Source: Bactrocera neohumeralis (Eukaryota; Arthropoda; Insecta; Diptera; Tephritidae). Taken from it: a stretch of DNA of 64,000 nucleotides. The stretch covers positions 87,170,061 through 87,234,060 of the forward strand of contig NC_065921.1 of assembly GCF_024586455.1 (NCBI RefSeq), given 5' to 3'. The notes beneath the pieces are model-generated. The model was not told the DNA's origin. It did not search any database and worked only from the letters and a program-made list of their open reading frames with translations. This document shows positions 49,340 through 59,654 of the stretch, one piece after another (position 1 is the stretch's first letter; every line of letters starts with the position of its first letter). The position numbers and the translations under genes are program-made.

Positions 49340-50370
49340 AAGCTGGGCATATGAAGCGATCCGAACAAGGACACGCCGAAACTCTCTCCTCCTCCTTCAA
49401 CTGCATTCCCGAAAACTTGGATCACTGCGTCACAGAGGCTTTTTCTCTGGCCGACGAGGGATATTTGGGTAGGGAGGAGTCGCTGGAGAAGAGACGCAGT
49501 GAGCTTTTTCGCGGATGGTCGAGGCTGGGAGGAAAAGTTCGAGGGAAAGTTTTCTGTGAGAAGCTCTCCGTCAACCTTAGCTTTAGGCTACCGGATCAAT
49601 GTAGTGTTTGACAGGCAAAAGTCACACTCATCCTTTTCGGGGATGGATCGAAACTGGGAGGAAATGTTGAAGGGAAAGTTTTCTGTAAGAAGCTCTCCGT
49701 CAACCTTAGTAATGCTACCGGCTTAATGTAGTGCTTTTCAGGCAGAAGTGGTATCTTTTAAGGTGGCGGTAGACATACTGCTATGAAGTGCAGCTTCTTT
49801 TAAAGCGGTGAGTGAGCATTCACTCTGTGAGCTCAAAGCTAATGAAGGAGTCACTGTCTTCACTAAAAATAACATCGAGCTACTCATCATCAGACTCGTT
49901 TGAGTACCTAGTCATAGTGTAATCGCTAGCAACTGCAAAGCCGACGAGCTAGCCAGAGGCGGACGGGAGAGGACGGGGGATCCAGGCAGTTTCTTCTCCA
50001 TTGTCCAGCCTTTGCAAGAAAAATCTTAGCAGTATTACCATCAGCGAGCCAGAACACATAACCGAAACTGATATAAGCCGCCTCAACAAATTTGTGGCAG
50101 GTTCAAAGTGCTATGTCGATTTGTAAGGGTCTCAATTTTAGTGCTTTGTGAGATGAATTGTATAAAGGGTCTTATGATTGCTTAATATAAACTTATTGGC
50201 AGTCTCCTTCGGCGAACCATAAGAGTAAAACACAACGAATTTGTAACTCAACGTTTGAAGGGTCTTATGATGTACTATTGAAGTTTCAAGTAAAACAACG
50301 TTCCAACGTCGTTCCAAACTGTCCAAGAGAGATCCCTGTTAGGATCTGCCTTCTAACCTAATCTAACATA
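49340..50370 (+). pseudogene. Non-LTR 3' fragment with internal 129-bp tandem duplication
   Basis: Plus strand, frames joined by eye: SRLGGKVRGKVFCEKLSVNL then SFRLPDQCSVF (about 49520-49610), an RNase H strand block. The block is repeated: GGGAAAGTTTTCTGT starts at 49543 and again at 49672. Later TETDISRLNKFVAGSKCYVD (about 50062-50122) is the C-terminal end. The tail reads TTCTAACCTAATCTAAC (50351-50367). The region between RNase H and the C-terminus is deleted. It is inactive. Confidence 0.75.
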
Positions 50371-50374
50371 GTAA

Positions 50375-51500
50375 ATTGAAGTTAGAAAAAACATATTTTT
50401 TGCAATTTTCGCAGTAGTGACTGCATCCGGAATTGAGTACGGAATCGTCCATATTCATTTTTTACAATCAACAGTTATCCGGATCGTATCAAAATCAACT
50501 TCAATTTGCGACCTTCAAAACCAGTATCTAGCTGATAGCAATATAACTATATTAGCACCATAAATAGACCATATGTAGACACATATACCCAAATTGATCT
50601 GATAATTGACCTGAAGCCCCTCTCGCCAGTACAACAAACATCTTTTCTAGCTTCCAGTTGACTATGCGCCGAATATTTATCTTTTAATTGCTTTTATTTT
50701 GCACACAACTTCTACTTATATTGTTGCCAGCTACCTGTGTTCACCGAGAAGGCACGAAATTAAGAAATCTTCGCATCTATTTATTTATCTTAATTTATTA
50801 TTATTTTTTTGTAGTTGTTTTCTAATTTGGCCGCTTTTATTATTATCTTCGCTGCTTAACTGCCACGACCACTTAGCTTTTGATGCTGCTTCTTCCCGCT
50901 ATTTACCGTTGTGCTAATTTTAGTTATTTGCGCTTTTTTGCTCCGTTTGTTGTACACAGTTTTTTTGTTGTTGTGTTATGCTCAGCTGCTGTTGGCACTT
51001 TATCATCGTCATCAAAATATTATTGTGTTGTGTCATTGTTGTTCCATCCTTATGCCAACCGCTAACGTGTAAATACCGCCAGACAATGAGTCTACTTAAA
51101 TGAGTGCGTGTGTATTTACTTTGGCTTCTATTTTTGGACTTTTTTGCGCGTTGGTGTTTGCCAACTCGGCTTAGAGAGATATCAGGCGAATACTAGGTAG
51201 TTAGTGCAATGAGGCAAGGTATACTGGGTGCCTGGTAGATCTTTCACATGTTGGCAATTTTCAATATTCAGAGTTAGTAGTAGAATGGTAGATTAATAAA
51301 TTGGACGTCGCTATGATCTATACACTGCAACCCCCTGTGACAGTCCTGTCTTGGCTTCCCGTTTCCAAGCCATCAAAACACAAGCTTAGCTTTGTCAAGA
51401 GTACACAATTGTTAATAGAGCAATTAGGTAGAACTAACCACCCGTTAGCATAGAAAATTAACCGACTACTCCAAATTTCACTTAGAAGTTTTCTTTATGA
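50375..51500. other. Low-repeat non-coding stretch
   Basis: AT-rich, with T-rich frames at 50699-51065 that lack motifs. No gene or element was recognised. Confidence 0.45.
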
Positions 51501-51504
51501 ATGC

Positions 51505-51850
51505 AATGTATATCTTCTTCTTTATTGGAGTAGGCACCGCTTACGCGGTTTTATCCGAGTTTACAACAGCGAGTCCGTCGTTCTTTCTTTTCGCAATTTA
51601 GCGACAATTGGAGATTCCATGCGGGTCCAAGAGGTTTTTCTCTTCCTCTGCTTCCTCCGGCGGTTACTGCGTCGAATACTTTCAGAGCTGGAGCGTTTTC
51701 ATCCATTCGGACGCCATAACCTAGCTAGCGAAGCCGCTGTCTCTTAACTCGCTGAACTACTTCCACAGAACCCTTCTCTCGAAGACTGGTAACGTTTAAC
51801 TACTTCCACAGAACCCTTCTCTCGAAGATTAGTAACGTCGACTCATCGAG
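51505..51850 (-). mobile_element. RTE-like non-LTR element 3' end
   Basis: The 3' end at 51509-51530 (CTTCTTCTTTATTGGAG) is followed on the reverse strand by the GYNRVSG-like block, then sequence equivalent to ENAPALKVFDAVT and QRVKRQRLR near 51640-51760. At 51755 and 51798, AACTACTTCCACAGAACCCT is duplicated with 43-bp spacing. It is severely 5'-truncated. Confidence 0.68.
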
Positions 51851-52044
51851 CTTTTTTTCGGTTAAATGTTCTCCAACGGTCCAGCTTACTCGTGAAACAG
51901 TTTACATTCAAAGACGTGTTCGATTCGCCACTTCTTTGTTCGCTATATTTGAGCTCTGCTCTCTTATACAAAAAATTAACAGACAAAAGCCATACAAAGA
52001 TTATACAGTTAAATTGGGTGCGAGTAGGTATGGGAATATCACAT

Positions 52045-52345
52045 TCTTTTTCTTCTTCTTTATTGGCGAAGACACCGCTTACGCGATTATAGTCGAGTTT
52101 ATAACATCGCGTCAGTCGTTCTTCCTTTTCGCTTTTTGGCGCTAATTCGAAATACCAAGTGTAGCCAGGTCCTTCTCCATTTGATCTTTCCAACGGAGTG
52201 GAGGTCTTACTCCTCCTCTGCTTCCCCCGGCAGGTACTGCGTCGAATACTCTGAGAGCTGGAGCGTTTCCATTCGGACGACATGACTTAGCCAGCGTAGC
52301 CGCTGTCTCCTAATTCATTGAAATATGTCAATGTCATCCTGTGGA
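52045..52345 (-). mobile_element. RTE-like non-LTR element 3' end
   Basis: Minus strand, within the frame 51843-52283: CRGKQRRSKTSTPLERSNGE and then LDYNRVSGVFANKEEE. It ends in CTTTTTCTTCTTCTTTATTG (52049 on). Same orientation as the copy at 51505-51850 and only about 200 bp away, but the two differ in sequence and truncation point. This suggests two insertions rather than one split copy. Confidence 0.7.
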
Positions 52346-52349
52346 AAAC

Positions 52350-55185
52350 CACATTAAATTTTTATTATTGAATTCTAACCTATGTCTATTTTACTATGTA
52401 TGTATGCGATTTATCGCAGTTGCCTGTTCGATTCGCCACTTTCCAAAGTTTGATAAATCCAAAGCAACTCGTATGAACTTTTGAGAAGAAGCATATTAAG
52501 CCAAAAAATATGGTTCTCTTTACAAGTTTATATACATACAATAAGTATTTCTGGGTCACCAGCCGAAGCCTCCTTTTTTTCTTTTTATTTCTCATATGTA
52601 TGTATTTACTCACAAAATGAGTGCCACCACAATATTACATCACTTTAAGTCGTCACGGCGTACAATTATTATCGAAGATGTTACTCCGATGTTCAGCTTC
52701 ATTCTTCAGTACACACACACATACAAATGTATAATAAAAGCAGTTAGCAGTACATCAACTGCGGCACCATCGCGCTCACAACATTACTGTGCCACAAAAA
52801 AGAACAACCACCAGTGTGTCAGCGTCAGCCTTCACACAGTTTGCATAGCCACTAAGCAACACGGAATCTCGCTGTTTTTTCTTCGATTTTCTACTTTTTT
52901 TCTTTTTATTTCTTTTTTTTTTTTTTGCCTTGCTGTTGTAGGTATGTACGTTATCTGTCTTCATAATCTATTCTTGAGCGACCATCAGCGCCTGCATTCA
53001 ATTCCATCATAAATTGCGCGGCTGCTGCTGCTGCCACCGCTCACTGCTCCCCGGTATTTTCATCCTCTTGATTGCTTTCGCGTATTATTTCATTTAATTT
53101 TCCATTTATTTCGTTTTGTTTGCATTTGTGTTCTCCATTTCAATGCTTACTTTTATTAATTTATTTCTGATTTTGCTATTTCTGTGCTGGTGTGTGTGTT
53201 TCTAATTTATTTTTCCTTTCGCGCTCTTGTCGTTTGCGGAGCTGTCGTCAACTCTGCAAATTGTTTTCGTTTTCTGTTTTTTGCTTTTTGCTTTTTTACC
53301 GCTGTCATTTGGCGTCATCTGTTGTTGGTGTTGTTTTTCTTTTGGCATCCACTGCTTCGAGTTGCCTGCGCTGGCTGTTATTTAATGACTGAACTGACCT
53401 GCCACAATAAAATGTACGTAGAAATAAAAAATATGAAAGAAGCAAGATAACGTCGCTCGGCAAACAAGTGAGCGAGCGGCGCACCGAGCCACTACGAAAA
53501 CAACGCGCGATCAACAGTAAATACACGCGAACAAATATACATACATATGTATGTACAACAACAAGCGCGCGATTGTTGGCCACATAAAGCACTCGTGGTG
53601 GGGGTACTCGCGTAAGTGCACGAGCACATGTGCATGGTACGATTGCACGACAAGTGGTGGCGGCGACCAGCCAAACATTCAACTCCACACCGCGTTGCGC
53701 CATTACCCGCCGCCGTCTCACACACCCACTCGTCGACACTTGGCGTACACGCGATTTGTTGTGATTATTGTCTTCGCAATTTTGGAATTTTTTCAGAAAT
53801 GGCTTTCTTGTTGCTGCTGCAGGTAGTAGGCTACCTTGTACGTAAGACGTTGTTGTCTGTGCGCACAAACCGCGCGGTTCGTGGTTCTGGAGATCTAAGC
53901 TGGAGCTGCTTTGCAATTTATGATAATTTCGTCCATGGCTGATGGTCATTGTTATGTAAAAGCTGGTGCTTACCTTTCTCGTTGCGGTTGCTGACTACGG
54001 TGCACCCACCGTTCTCCATTGACACACTACAACTGCACGCGAATCAGACGCTAGTTTCATTGATTATTTTCGTGCGATCTCCACACATCGCACAAACGTC
54101 TGGTGTTGTGTACCCACCGTTTAGCACTGACCCATGCCGCACTGCTTCAACCAAGCACGCGCAATCCCTCCTTCACCTTGCCGAAATCGAGTTCGCACGT
54201 TTTCCTCCATTCTTCATTCTTCGAGCGCCGTGCAGAAACAATGCAGCCAAGCGAAATGCAAATCAATATTGCAATCTCATATCTCCCGCTTCTTTCGCTG
54301 TGTATTTCTGCTGCTCGCCTGCTTTCCTGGTCTTATCGCCGCCGACTGATTGCTTCCTTATTTCTTACTTATGCTACGGCATTCTCGCTTTTTATGTTGC
54401 ACATGCAACATTTGTTATTGTTTTGTTATTACATGTGCAACATATTTGCACAAACTTGTTGGGCAACCTGCAACATGCACCGCACACACGTACTAAATCA
54501 ACTTCTTGTACAAACATACATACATACATACGTCAGTAATATTCCGGCAACATGTTGGCGCTGTTCTTTGGCTGCTGCTCCGGTTGTCGCTGCCACTAAA
54601 CGGCCATGAACTCCAACACAAAATGTAGCAACACGCAAACACACAATGTTGCAAGCAGACGTCTATGCAGCATCGCACACGAGCGTATAGTATATGCCTG
54701 TTTGGACGCCTTCGTATGTGGCAGCAACAAGCATATTAAAGGTAATAAAAAAATTGTTTGTTGCTACATCACCAAACGAGCAGCAAGTAAAGCAAGCTAC
54801 TTACAAACGGAACAGACTCAGCATAAACAGTAGCAGGACTAAGTAATGCCCTCAAGGAAATGGTGAGCATTGGGAAAGCAGCAAGTGAACGAAAACTGCT
54901 AATAAACGGTTTAAAAAGTGGGCTCTCCCAAGAATTTGGAGCTAAGAGAAAAGAAGTGTAGGGAAATCATACAAAGAACAGCCAGTGGATTTATTCATTG
55001 GAGCTCTCAGAACCACACCAAGCCAGGCACCAAAAGCAATTTTACACTTACAACCAACAGCCTTGTTTTGTAAATAACTGGCTGCGAAGTCAGCTCTTGG
55101 ACTTAGGAAATCCCTTTAGCCGCAAGTAATAATGTCAGCCTGAAAATCCAACACAGAATAGCTCTTGCCAACAGGTGCTACTTCG
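52350..55185. other. Long low-repeat non-coding stretch
   Basis: It contains a T-rich run (about 52905-52930), an ATACATACATATGTATGTAC microsatellite at 53540-53558 and a perfect inverted repeat at 54393-54444. Frames of 214 codons (53305-53949 minus) and 196 codons (53949-54539 plus) are overlapped on both strands and show no domain. No gene is called. Confidence 0.4.
54393..54444. repeat. 13-bp perfect inverted repeat around TGTTGCA
   Basis: TATGTTGCACATG (54393-54405) and CATGTGCAACATA (54432-54444) are exact reverse complements separated by 26 bp. The left arm is itself followed by CAACAT, giving a smaller overlapping palindrome ATGTTGCACATGCAACAT. Confidence 0.85.
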
Positions 55186-55189
55186 AACA

Positions 55190-55530
55190 ATTGATAAGTA
55201 AAGTCCTCGCTCGACGAACAGAAACCAAACTCTATAAGTTGCTCAATATTCCGTCCTGCTATATGGTGCAGAGGCATGGACGATGACAACATCTGATGAG
55301 TCGACGTTACGAGTTTTCGAGAGAAAGGATCTGCGAAACACGCTGGCTAGGTCGTGTCCGCTCCAGCTCTGAAAGTATTCGACGTTGTAACCGCTGGGTG
55401 AAGCAGAGGAAGATAAAGACCTCCACGCCACATTGCGAAAAGAAGAAACGACTGGCGCATTGTTGTTAACTCGGCTACAACCGCGTAAACGGTATCTACG
55501 CCAGTAAAGAAGAACAAGAACAGGGATCAT
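55190..55530 (+). mobile_element. RTE-like non-LTR element 3' end
   Basis: Plus strand: PAIWCRGMDDDNI in one frame and AEAWTMTTSDESTLRVFERK in the next (about 55268-55328). ETRWLGRVRSSSES follows, then LGYNRVNGIYASKEEQEQ, ending in AAAGAAGAACAAGAACA. The AEAWTMTTSDES block normally sits between the reverse transcriptase thumb and the RWLGHV block. A deletion joins FERKDLR to RWLG. Confidence 0.75.
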
Positions 55531-55980
55531 TCCATGATGCTTAAAAAGTTCCCGTTTCTTCCAATTACCACGGACTTTCGAAATCCTATAAAGTTGAATT
55601 GGAATTCGGTCCCCGAATATTGTCCAGAGAAGAGTTGGAAAGGGGCGATGCGGACAAGGGCGCTGGGATAAAAGTGTATACGGATGTGGAGGCGGTGGAA
55701 GGCGTGTGCACACAAGAAAGAATATATTTTTTGTTACAGATAGCCCGGCGGCTTCTTTTCATTTGAGATGTTTTTACGAGTCAAATTTCATAACCAGCGA
55801 ACAACCTAGGGAGGGATGTTCCGCCTTCAAACGAATGTAGCCTAAACATTGACCAAATGATACTTGGTCTAAGACCAAAAGCCGTGAGCTGCTTGAGGCA
55901 GGTAATGACGACTCCCAAGTGAATTTTCCTCACTAGTGTGAACTTCTACACATGGCTCCATCCTCCAACGACAATAAAGA
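55531..55980. other. Non-coding spacer
   Basis: No recognised domain. It ends with AATAAAGAAGAAGAAGG at about 55974-55990. That could be the 3' tail of another, otherwise unreadable, RTE-like copy, directly before the next non-LTR fragment. Confidence 0.3.
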
Positions 55981-55984
55981 AGAA

Positions 55985-56480
55985 GAAGGCCGACGGTTTT
56001 GAAAAGCGTAAAGTCTTTAAGGGTTTCATCAAAATTAGTGAAAGAATGCTTTGATCTCTTAGTGGAACTAGCATCCTATTTCACGATAAACCTGCAATGG
56101 GTTCCAGAACTTAGTGATCTCCCTGGGAACTGTGAAGCAGTTGAACTAACGAGAACAGGCTCTAATAGGAGTGCTTACAAGTCGCTGCCTAGTTGGCAGT
56201 AATGCCAATCTGTCAAGTGGTAGATGAAGAGGAGACTATAAAACATCTTCTATACAAATGTAAGGCTCTATATAGAAAAACAATCGCAGCCATCGGCCAA
56301 GGGTTTCTTGACGATGTCTCGGAGGTGGCACAGCTAAAAGTTGTCGTATTGATGAACTTCTTCAAAAGCACGGGGTGATTCAGAGGGACGATAATAGACT
56401 GAGGGGACTTTAGTCCCGGTGGTATCACAAGGGACCTTCTTAAAGCCTGTGCGTTGTCAGACAGCCACTCTACTCAACCC
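55985..56480 (+). pseudogene. Non-LTR 3' fragment (RNase H end + C-terminus)
   Basis: Plus strand: SSKLVKECFDLLVELASYFT, INLQWVPELSDLPGNCEAVE, LTRTGSN (to about 56170). This is the last part of RNase H, with the usual GHS replaced by ELS so the conserved His is lost. Then VVDEEETIKHLLYKCKALYR and LKVVVLMNFFKSTG (56215-56376) form the C-terminal module. A deletion joins the two. The stretch around 56465-56480 (CAACCCTACTC) may be a decayed tail. Confidence 0.75.
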
Positions 56481-56484
56481 TACT

Positions 56485-57850
56485 CTAGACCAAAATCGTC
56501 GGAAGTTTCTTTTTTGCAATTTTAGGAAGAGTTATACTTTCTAAACTTGTAAAAATATTCTAATAGAGTTCTGGCATTCTCATAATGTTATTTTTATTTC
56601 CACCAAATCGAAAAAGGTGGCATTTCTGTCAATCTGGAAGATATTTCGTAATTTAGGCTCATCTTATAGAGTTCAAGAAGGCACTAAAATCCATAGGCGT
56701 CTAAATTTTTATAGTTTTTGTAACATGCCACAAAACAATAACATTCCTGCCGGCTCATTTATGCGCTTCCTAGCGCTCGACTACGTGTGGTAAGCACAAA
56801 AAGCATTCATTGTTGCCATATTCGCCACTTTATGGCTTTCGTCTGTCGTTTTTTTTTCATTTCGCTTTTGCTTGCTCCTATTAGCTTTCGTGTTATTTTT
56901 ATGTTATTTAATTTTTCATATTTTATTTTTGCCCTTATTTCGTTTTATTACTTTCTCAGCTGCTCCGCCCTGCGCGCTCCCTTTGAAATGGTTATTTTGA
57001 TTTTATTTTTTTTATGCGCCTTGCTTTATTAACCATATTCTTCTCTGCATACATTTGTTTTCGCTCGCGACTCGACCGCGCCGCAAGCCCACGGCACTAC
57101 CGCGCCTCTTCCACTGTCACACACACACACACTTACCAAGCAAATAAACAACCCAAAGGCACCTTTGCTTTCGCCCTTGCTCGCTCGCGAGCCGCGCGTC
57201 TGTGTGCGCCGCCACCGGAATTCTCAATGATTGTAAATTCAATTTAAAATCCATTTAAAATATCAACAATCTGAAAGTATACAATTTAAATTAGATTAAA
57301 AAAATTTCAGGAAAAACATTTAATAAAATCTTTATTGCCGCCGTGATTTTTTTATGATAAAAGGATTTCACTGCACGACACGAAGAGATTCAGACAATTA
57401 AGTAGTTCAAAAAACATTTACTTGTTAGAAGTTGAAGGGACCGTGCTGCACATTGTGTCTAACTTTTCCCACACCCTCTGTATGTGTGTGTGTGTGTGGA
57501 TTTGTGCATTTATGACGTTGTCAGTTGCCGCTGAACTCTGCGCTTAGTTACCGGGTTGATCCTTTGATTTTCAATTTAGTGTTTTATTGCACGTTTCCCC
57601 GTAATATTAAATTCGGCGTTGATTTATCTCAAGTGCGGCAGCGAACAGATGCAGCCGTCTATTAAAAAAAAAATTAAGAAGAAAGATTCTGAAAAAATTA
57701 AAAATGAAATTTGAAAAAAATTGGAAAAAATATGAATGAGACTAATCCCATAACATCGACTGGTAGATAGTTGAGTGCTTGAAAGGACTTTGAATTTGTA
57801 GTTCTAAATACACTCAATTCGTATTTTACGCTCATTTATTTTTATTGGTT
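56485..57850. other. Low-repeat non-coding stretch
   Basis: T-rich frames at 56787-57032 and a CA run near 57118-57132, then a TG run at 57484-57498. No element or gene was recognised. Confidence 0.45.
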
Positions 57851-57857
57851 TATTATT

Positions 57858-58730
57858 ATAAAGGGTCATCCTCTAGAGGTACTTTTTTCAATGACAGATC
57901 ACGCTTGAGTCGTGTCAAGCTGTCATGATATTTTTAAAGAAAATATAGCCGCCATAGCTCAGAGTGTACACGAACACCGTGGACAGTCTATTCGGCGCCG
58001 TTCGCAGCAACTCGGACTGACGTATTCAAGAACTTGGCGCATTTGACGTCGAGATCTTAAATTGAAAGCAAACAAAATACAGAACTGAGGTCGCTCGACA
58101 CTCCCAAGCGACATCGATTTGCTCTATGGGCTCTTGAAAAGTTTCAAGAGGATCCGACGTTTTTGAGGTCCAATTCTGGGTCAATGGGTATGTGAAGAAG
58201 CAAAATTGCCGTATTTAGAACGAAGAGCAATCTGAAGAGATTCAAGAGCTCCTATTTCATGCAGAAAAAAACAACGGTTAGGTGTGGTTTGTGGATCGGT
58301 GGAATCATCAGTCCATATTTTCTTCTGCTAGTGAGAACGTAATCGTCAATGGCGACCGTTGTCGCGCCATGATAACCGACTTTTTGATGCTTGAAATTGA
58401 AGTTCATGATCTCGGCGACATTTAGTTTTACCAAGACGGCGCCACTTCCAACACATCCCATCAATCAATGGATTTTTTGAGAAAATACTTCGGTGAGTAG
58501 ATAATTTCACGTTTTGGGCCGGTCACTTTGCCACCAAGATCGTGTGATATCGCATCGTTAGACTTTTTTTTGTGGGGATATGTAAAGTTTAAAGTCTAGG
58601 AGGACAATCCCGCTTCGACTTGAACCTTGGAAGAGATAATCTTCTGAAAATGAATTCTAAAAAGTGTTTCGAATGATAATCAACATTACCCATTAAATTT
58701 GAAGAGAACACTTAAATGCACTTAATGAAA
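57858..58730 (+). pseudogene. Tc1/mariner-superfamily transposase, internally deleted
   Basis: It starts with AGGGTCATCCTCTAGAGG and GACAGATCACGCTTGAGTCG, probably the 5' terminal region. It then jumps to ENIAAIAQSVHEHRGQSIRR and RSQQLGLTYSRTW, so the start codon and first helix-turn-helix are deleted. In broken frames, RNVIVNGDRCRAMITDFL, FYQDGATSNTSHQSMDFLRK (second Asp present) and CDIASLDFFLWGYVKF (third acidic region) follow. It ends near 58660. The same family as 1-220. Stops and frameshifts throughout. Confidence 0.8.
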
Positions 58731-58738
58731 TATATGTA

Positions 58739-59571
58739 TTAGGGTGGTTGAAAAACAACCAAATGAAAAGCTTTTTTTCAGAAAATTTCTCATAAACCTA
58801 ACGTATGCTTTGCAATTCAACAGGATTCTTTTCAATGAGTTATAAAAATCAAACGAAAACCAAAATTCTTTGAAATAGTCAAATTCGACAGTTAAATGTT
58901 AGGTCTAAAAAAATGTATTCGAACTTTTTCGACGAGCATTCTATTTTCTACAAAATCCATAAAACAAAATATGTCTTTAAGTAGCTAGAAGCACTAATAT
59001 GAATTTTTCTAACTGATAATAAGGAAAAATTAAAAACCGTTAGGCGGAGGACCTTCCCGTTACAATTAAGAGCTTATACTTGGGAAGTCTTTCTTGAAGG
59101 TGTCTATCAACCAACTTTTCATAAACGCAGCAAAAAATAAAATTAATTTTTTTTTGTGGGAGCAGAATATTATACGAAGTCTAAAATAAAAATTCGTTTT
59201 TTTTGGCATACCCTAATGTATATATTTTAGATTTGAAAATAAATTGTTTACTTATGTGAAAATATATTAAAGTAATCCGACAGAATATTATACAAAACGA
59301 TAAATAAAAATTCGTCTTTTTGACCCACCCTAATGTATGTTTTTGGATTTAAAAAAAATTTTCTACCTATATGAAAATATATTCAAGTATTCCGACAGAA
59401 TATCAAACGAAGCGAAACAGAAACATTCAATTTTTTTACCCACCCTAATACATATACATATTTTGGTTTTAAAAAAAATTTTTTACTTATGTGAAAATAT
59501 ATTAAAGTATTCCGACGGAATATTATACGAAGCGAAAAATTAGCAATCGATTTTTTTGTGACCCACCCTAA
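58739..59571. mobile_element. Probable foldback/MITE element with inverted ends
   Basis: The left end TTAGGGTGGTTGAAAAA (58739-58755) is the near-exact reverse complement of the right end TTTTTGTGACCCACCCTAA type sequence (ending at 59571, with further copies ending at 59333 and 59448). No coding frame is present, as expected for a non-autonomous element. The last ~400 bp are tandem repeats, each ending in the ACCCACCCTAATGTAT motif. The target duplication cannot be fixed because the flanks are both AT-rich. Confidence 0.55.
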
Positions 59572-59650
59572 TGTATGTACATATATATTTTGGTTTTAAA
59601 AAGGAATTGTTTACCTATGTGGAAATATATTAAAATATTCCCACAAAATA
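59161..59650. repeat. Four-copy tandem repeat, 115-124 bp units
   Basis: Units begin CAGAATATTATACGAAG (59163), CAGAATATTATACAAAA (59281), CAGAATATCAAACGAAG (59396) and CGGAATATTATACGAAG (about 59514). A partial fifth begins near 59640. Each contains CACCCTAATGTAT, TTTTGGTTTTAAAAAA and TATGTGAAAATATATTAAAG. Confidence 0.88.
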
Positions 59651-59654
59651 TATG

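Noticed and set aside
53305..54539. Frames of 214 and 196 codons on opposite strands
   Set aside because: Adjacent and overlapped by other frames, with no motif. The composition reflects T-rich and GC-rich blocks.
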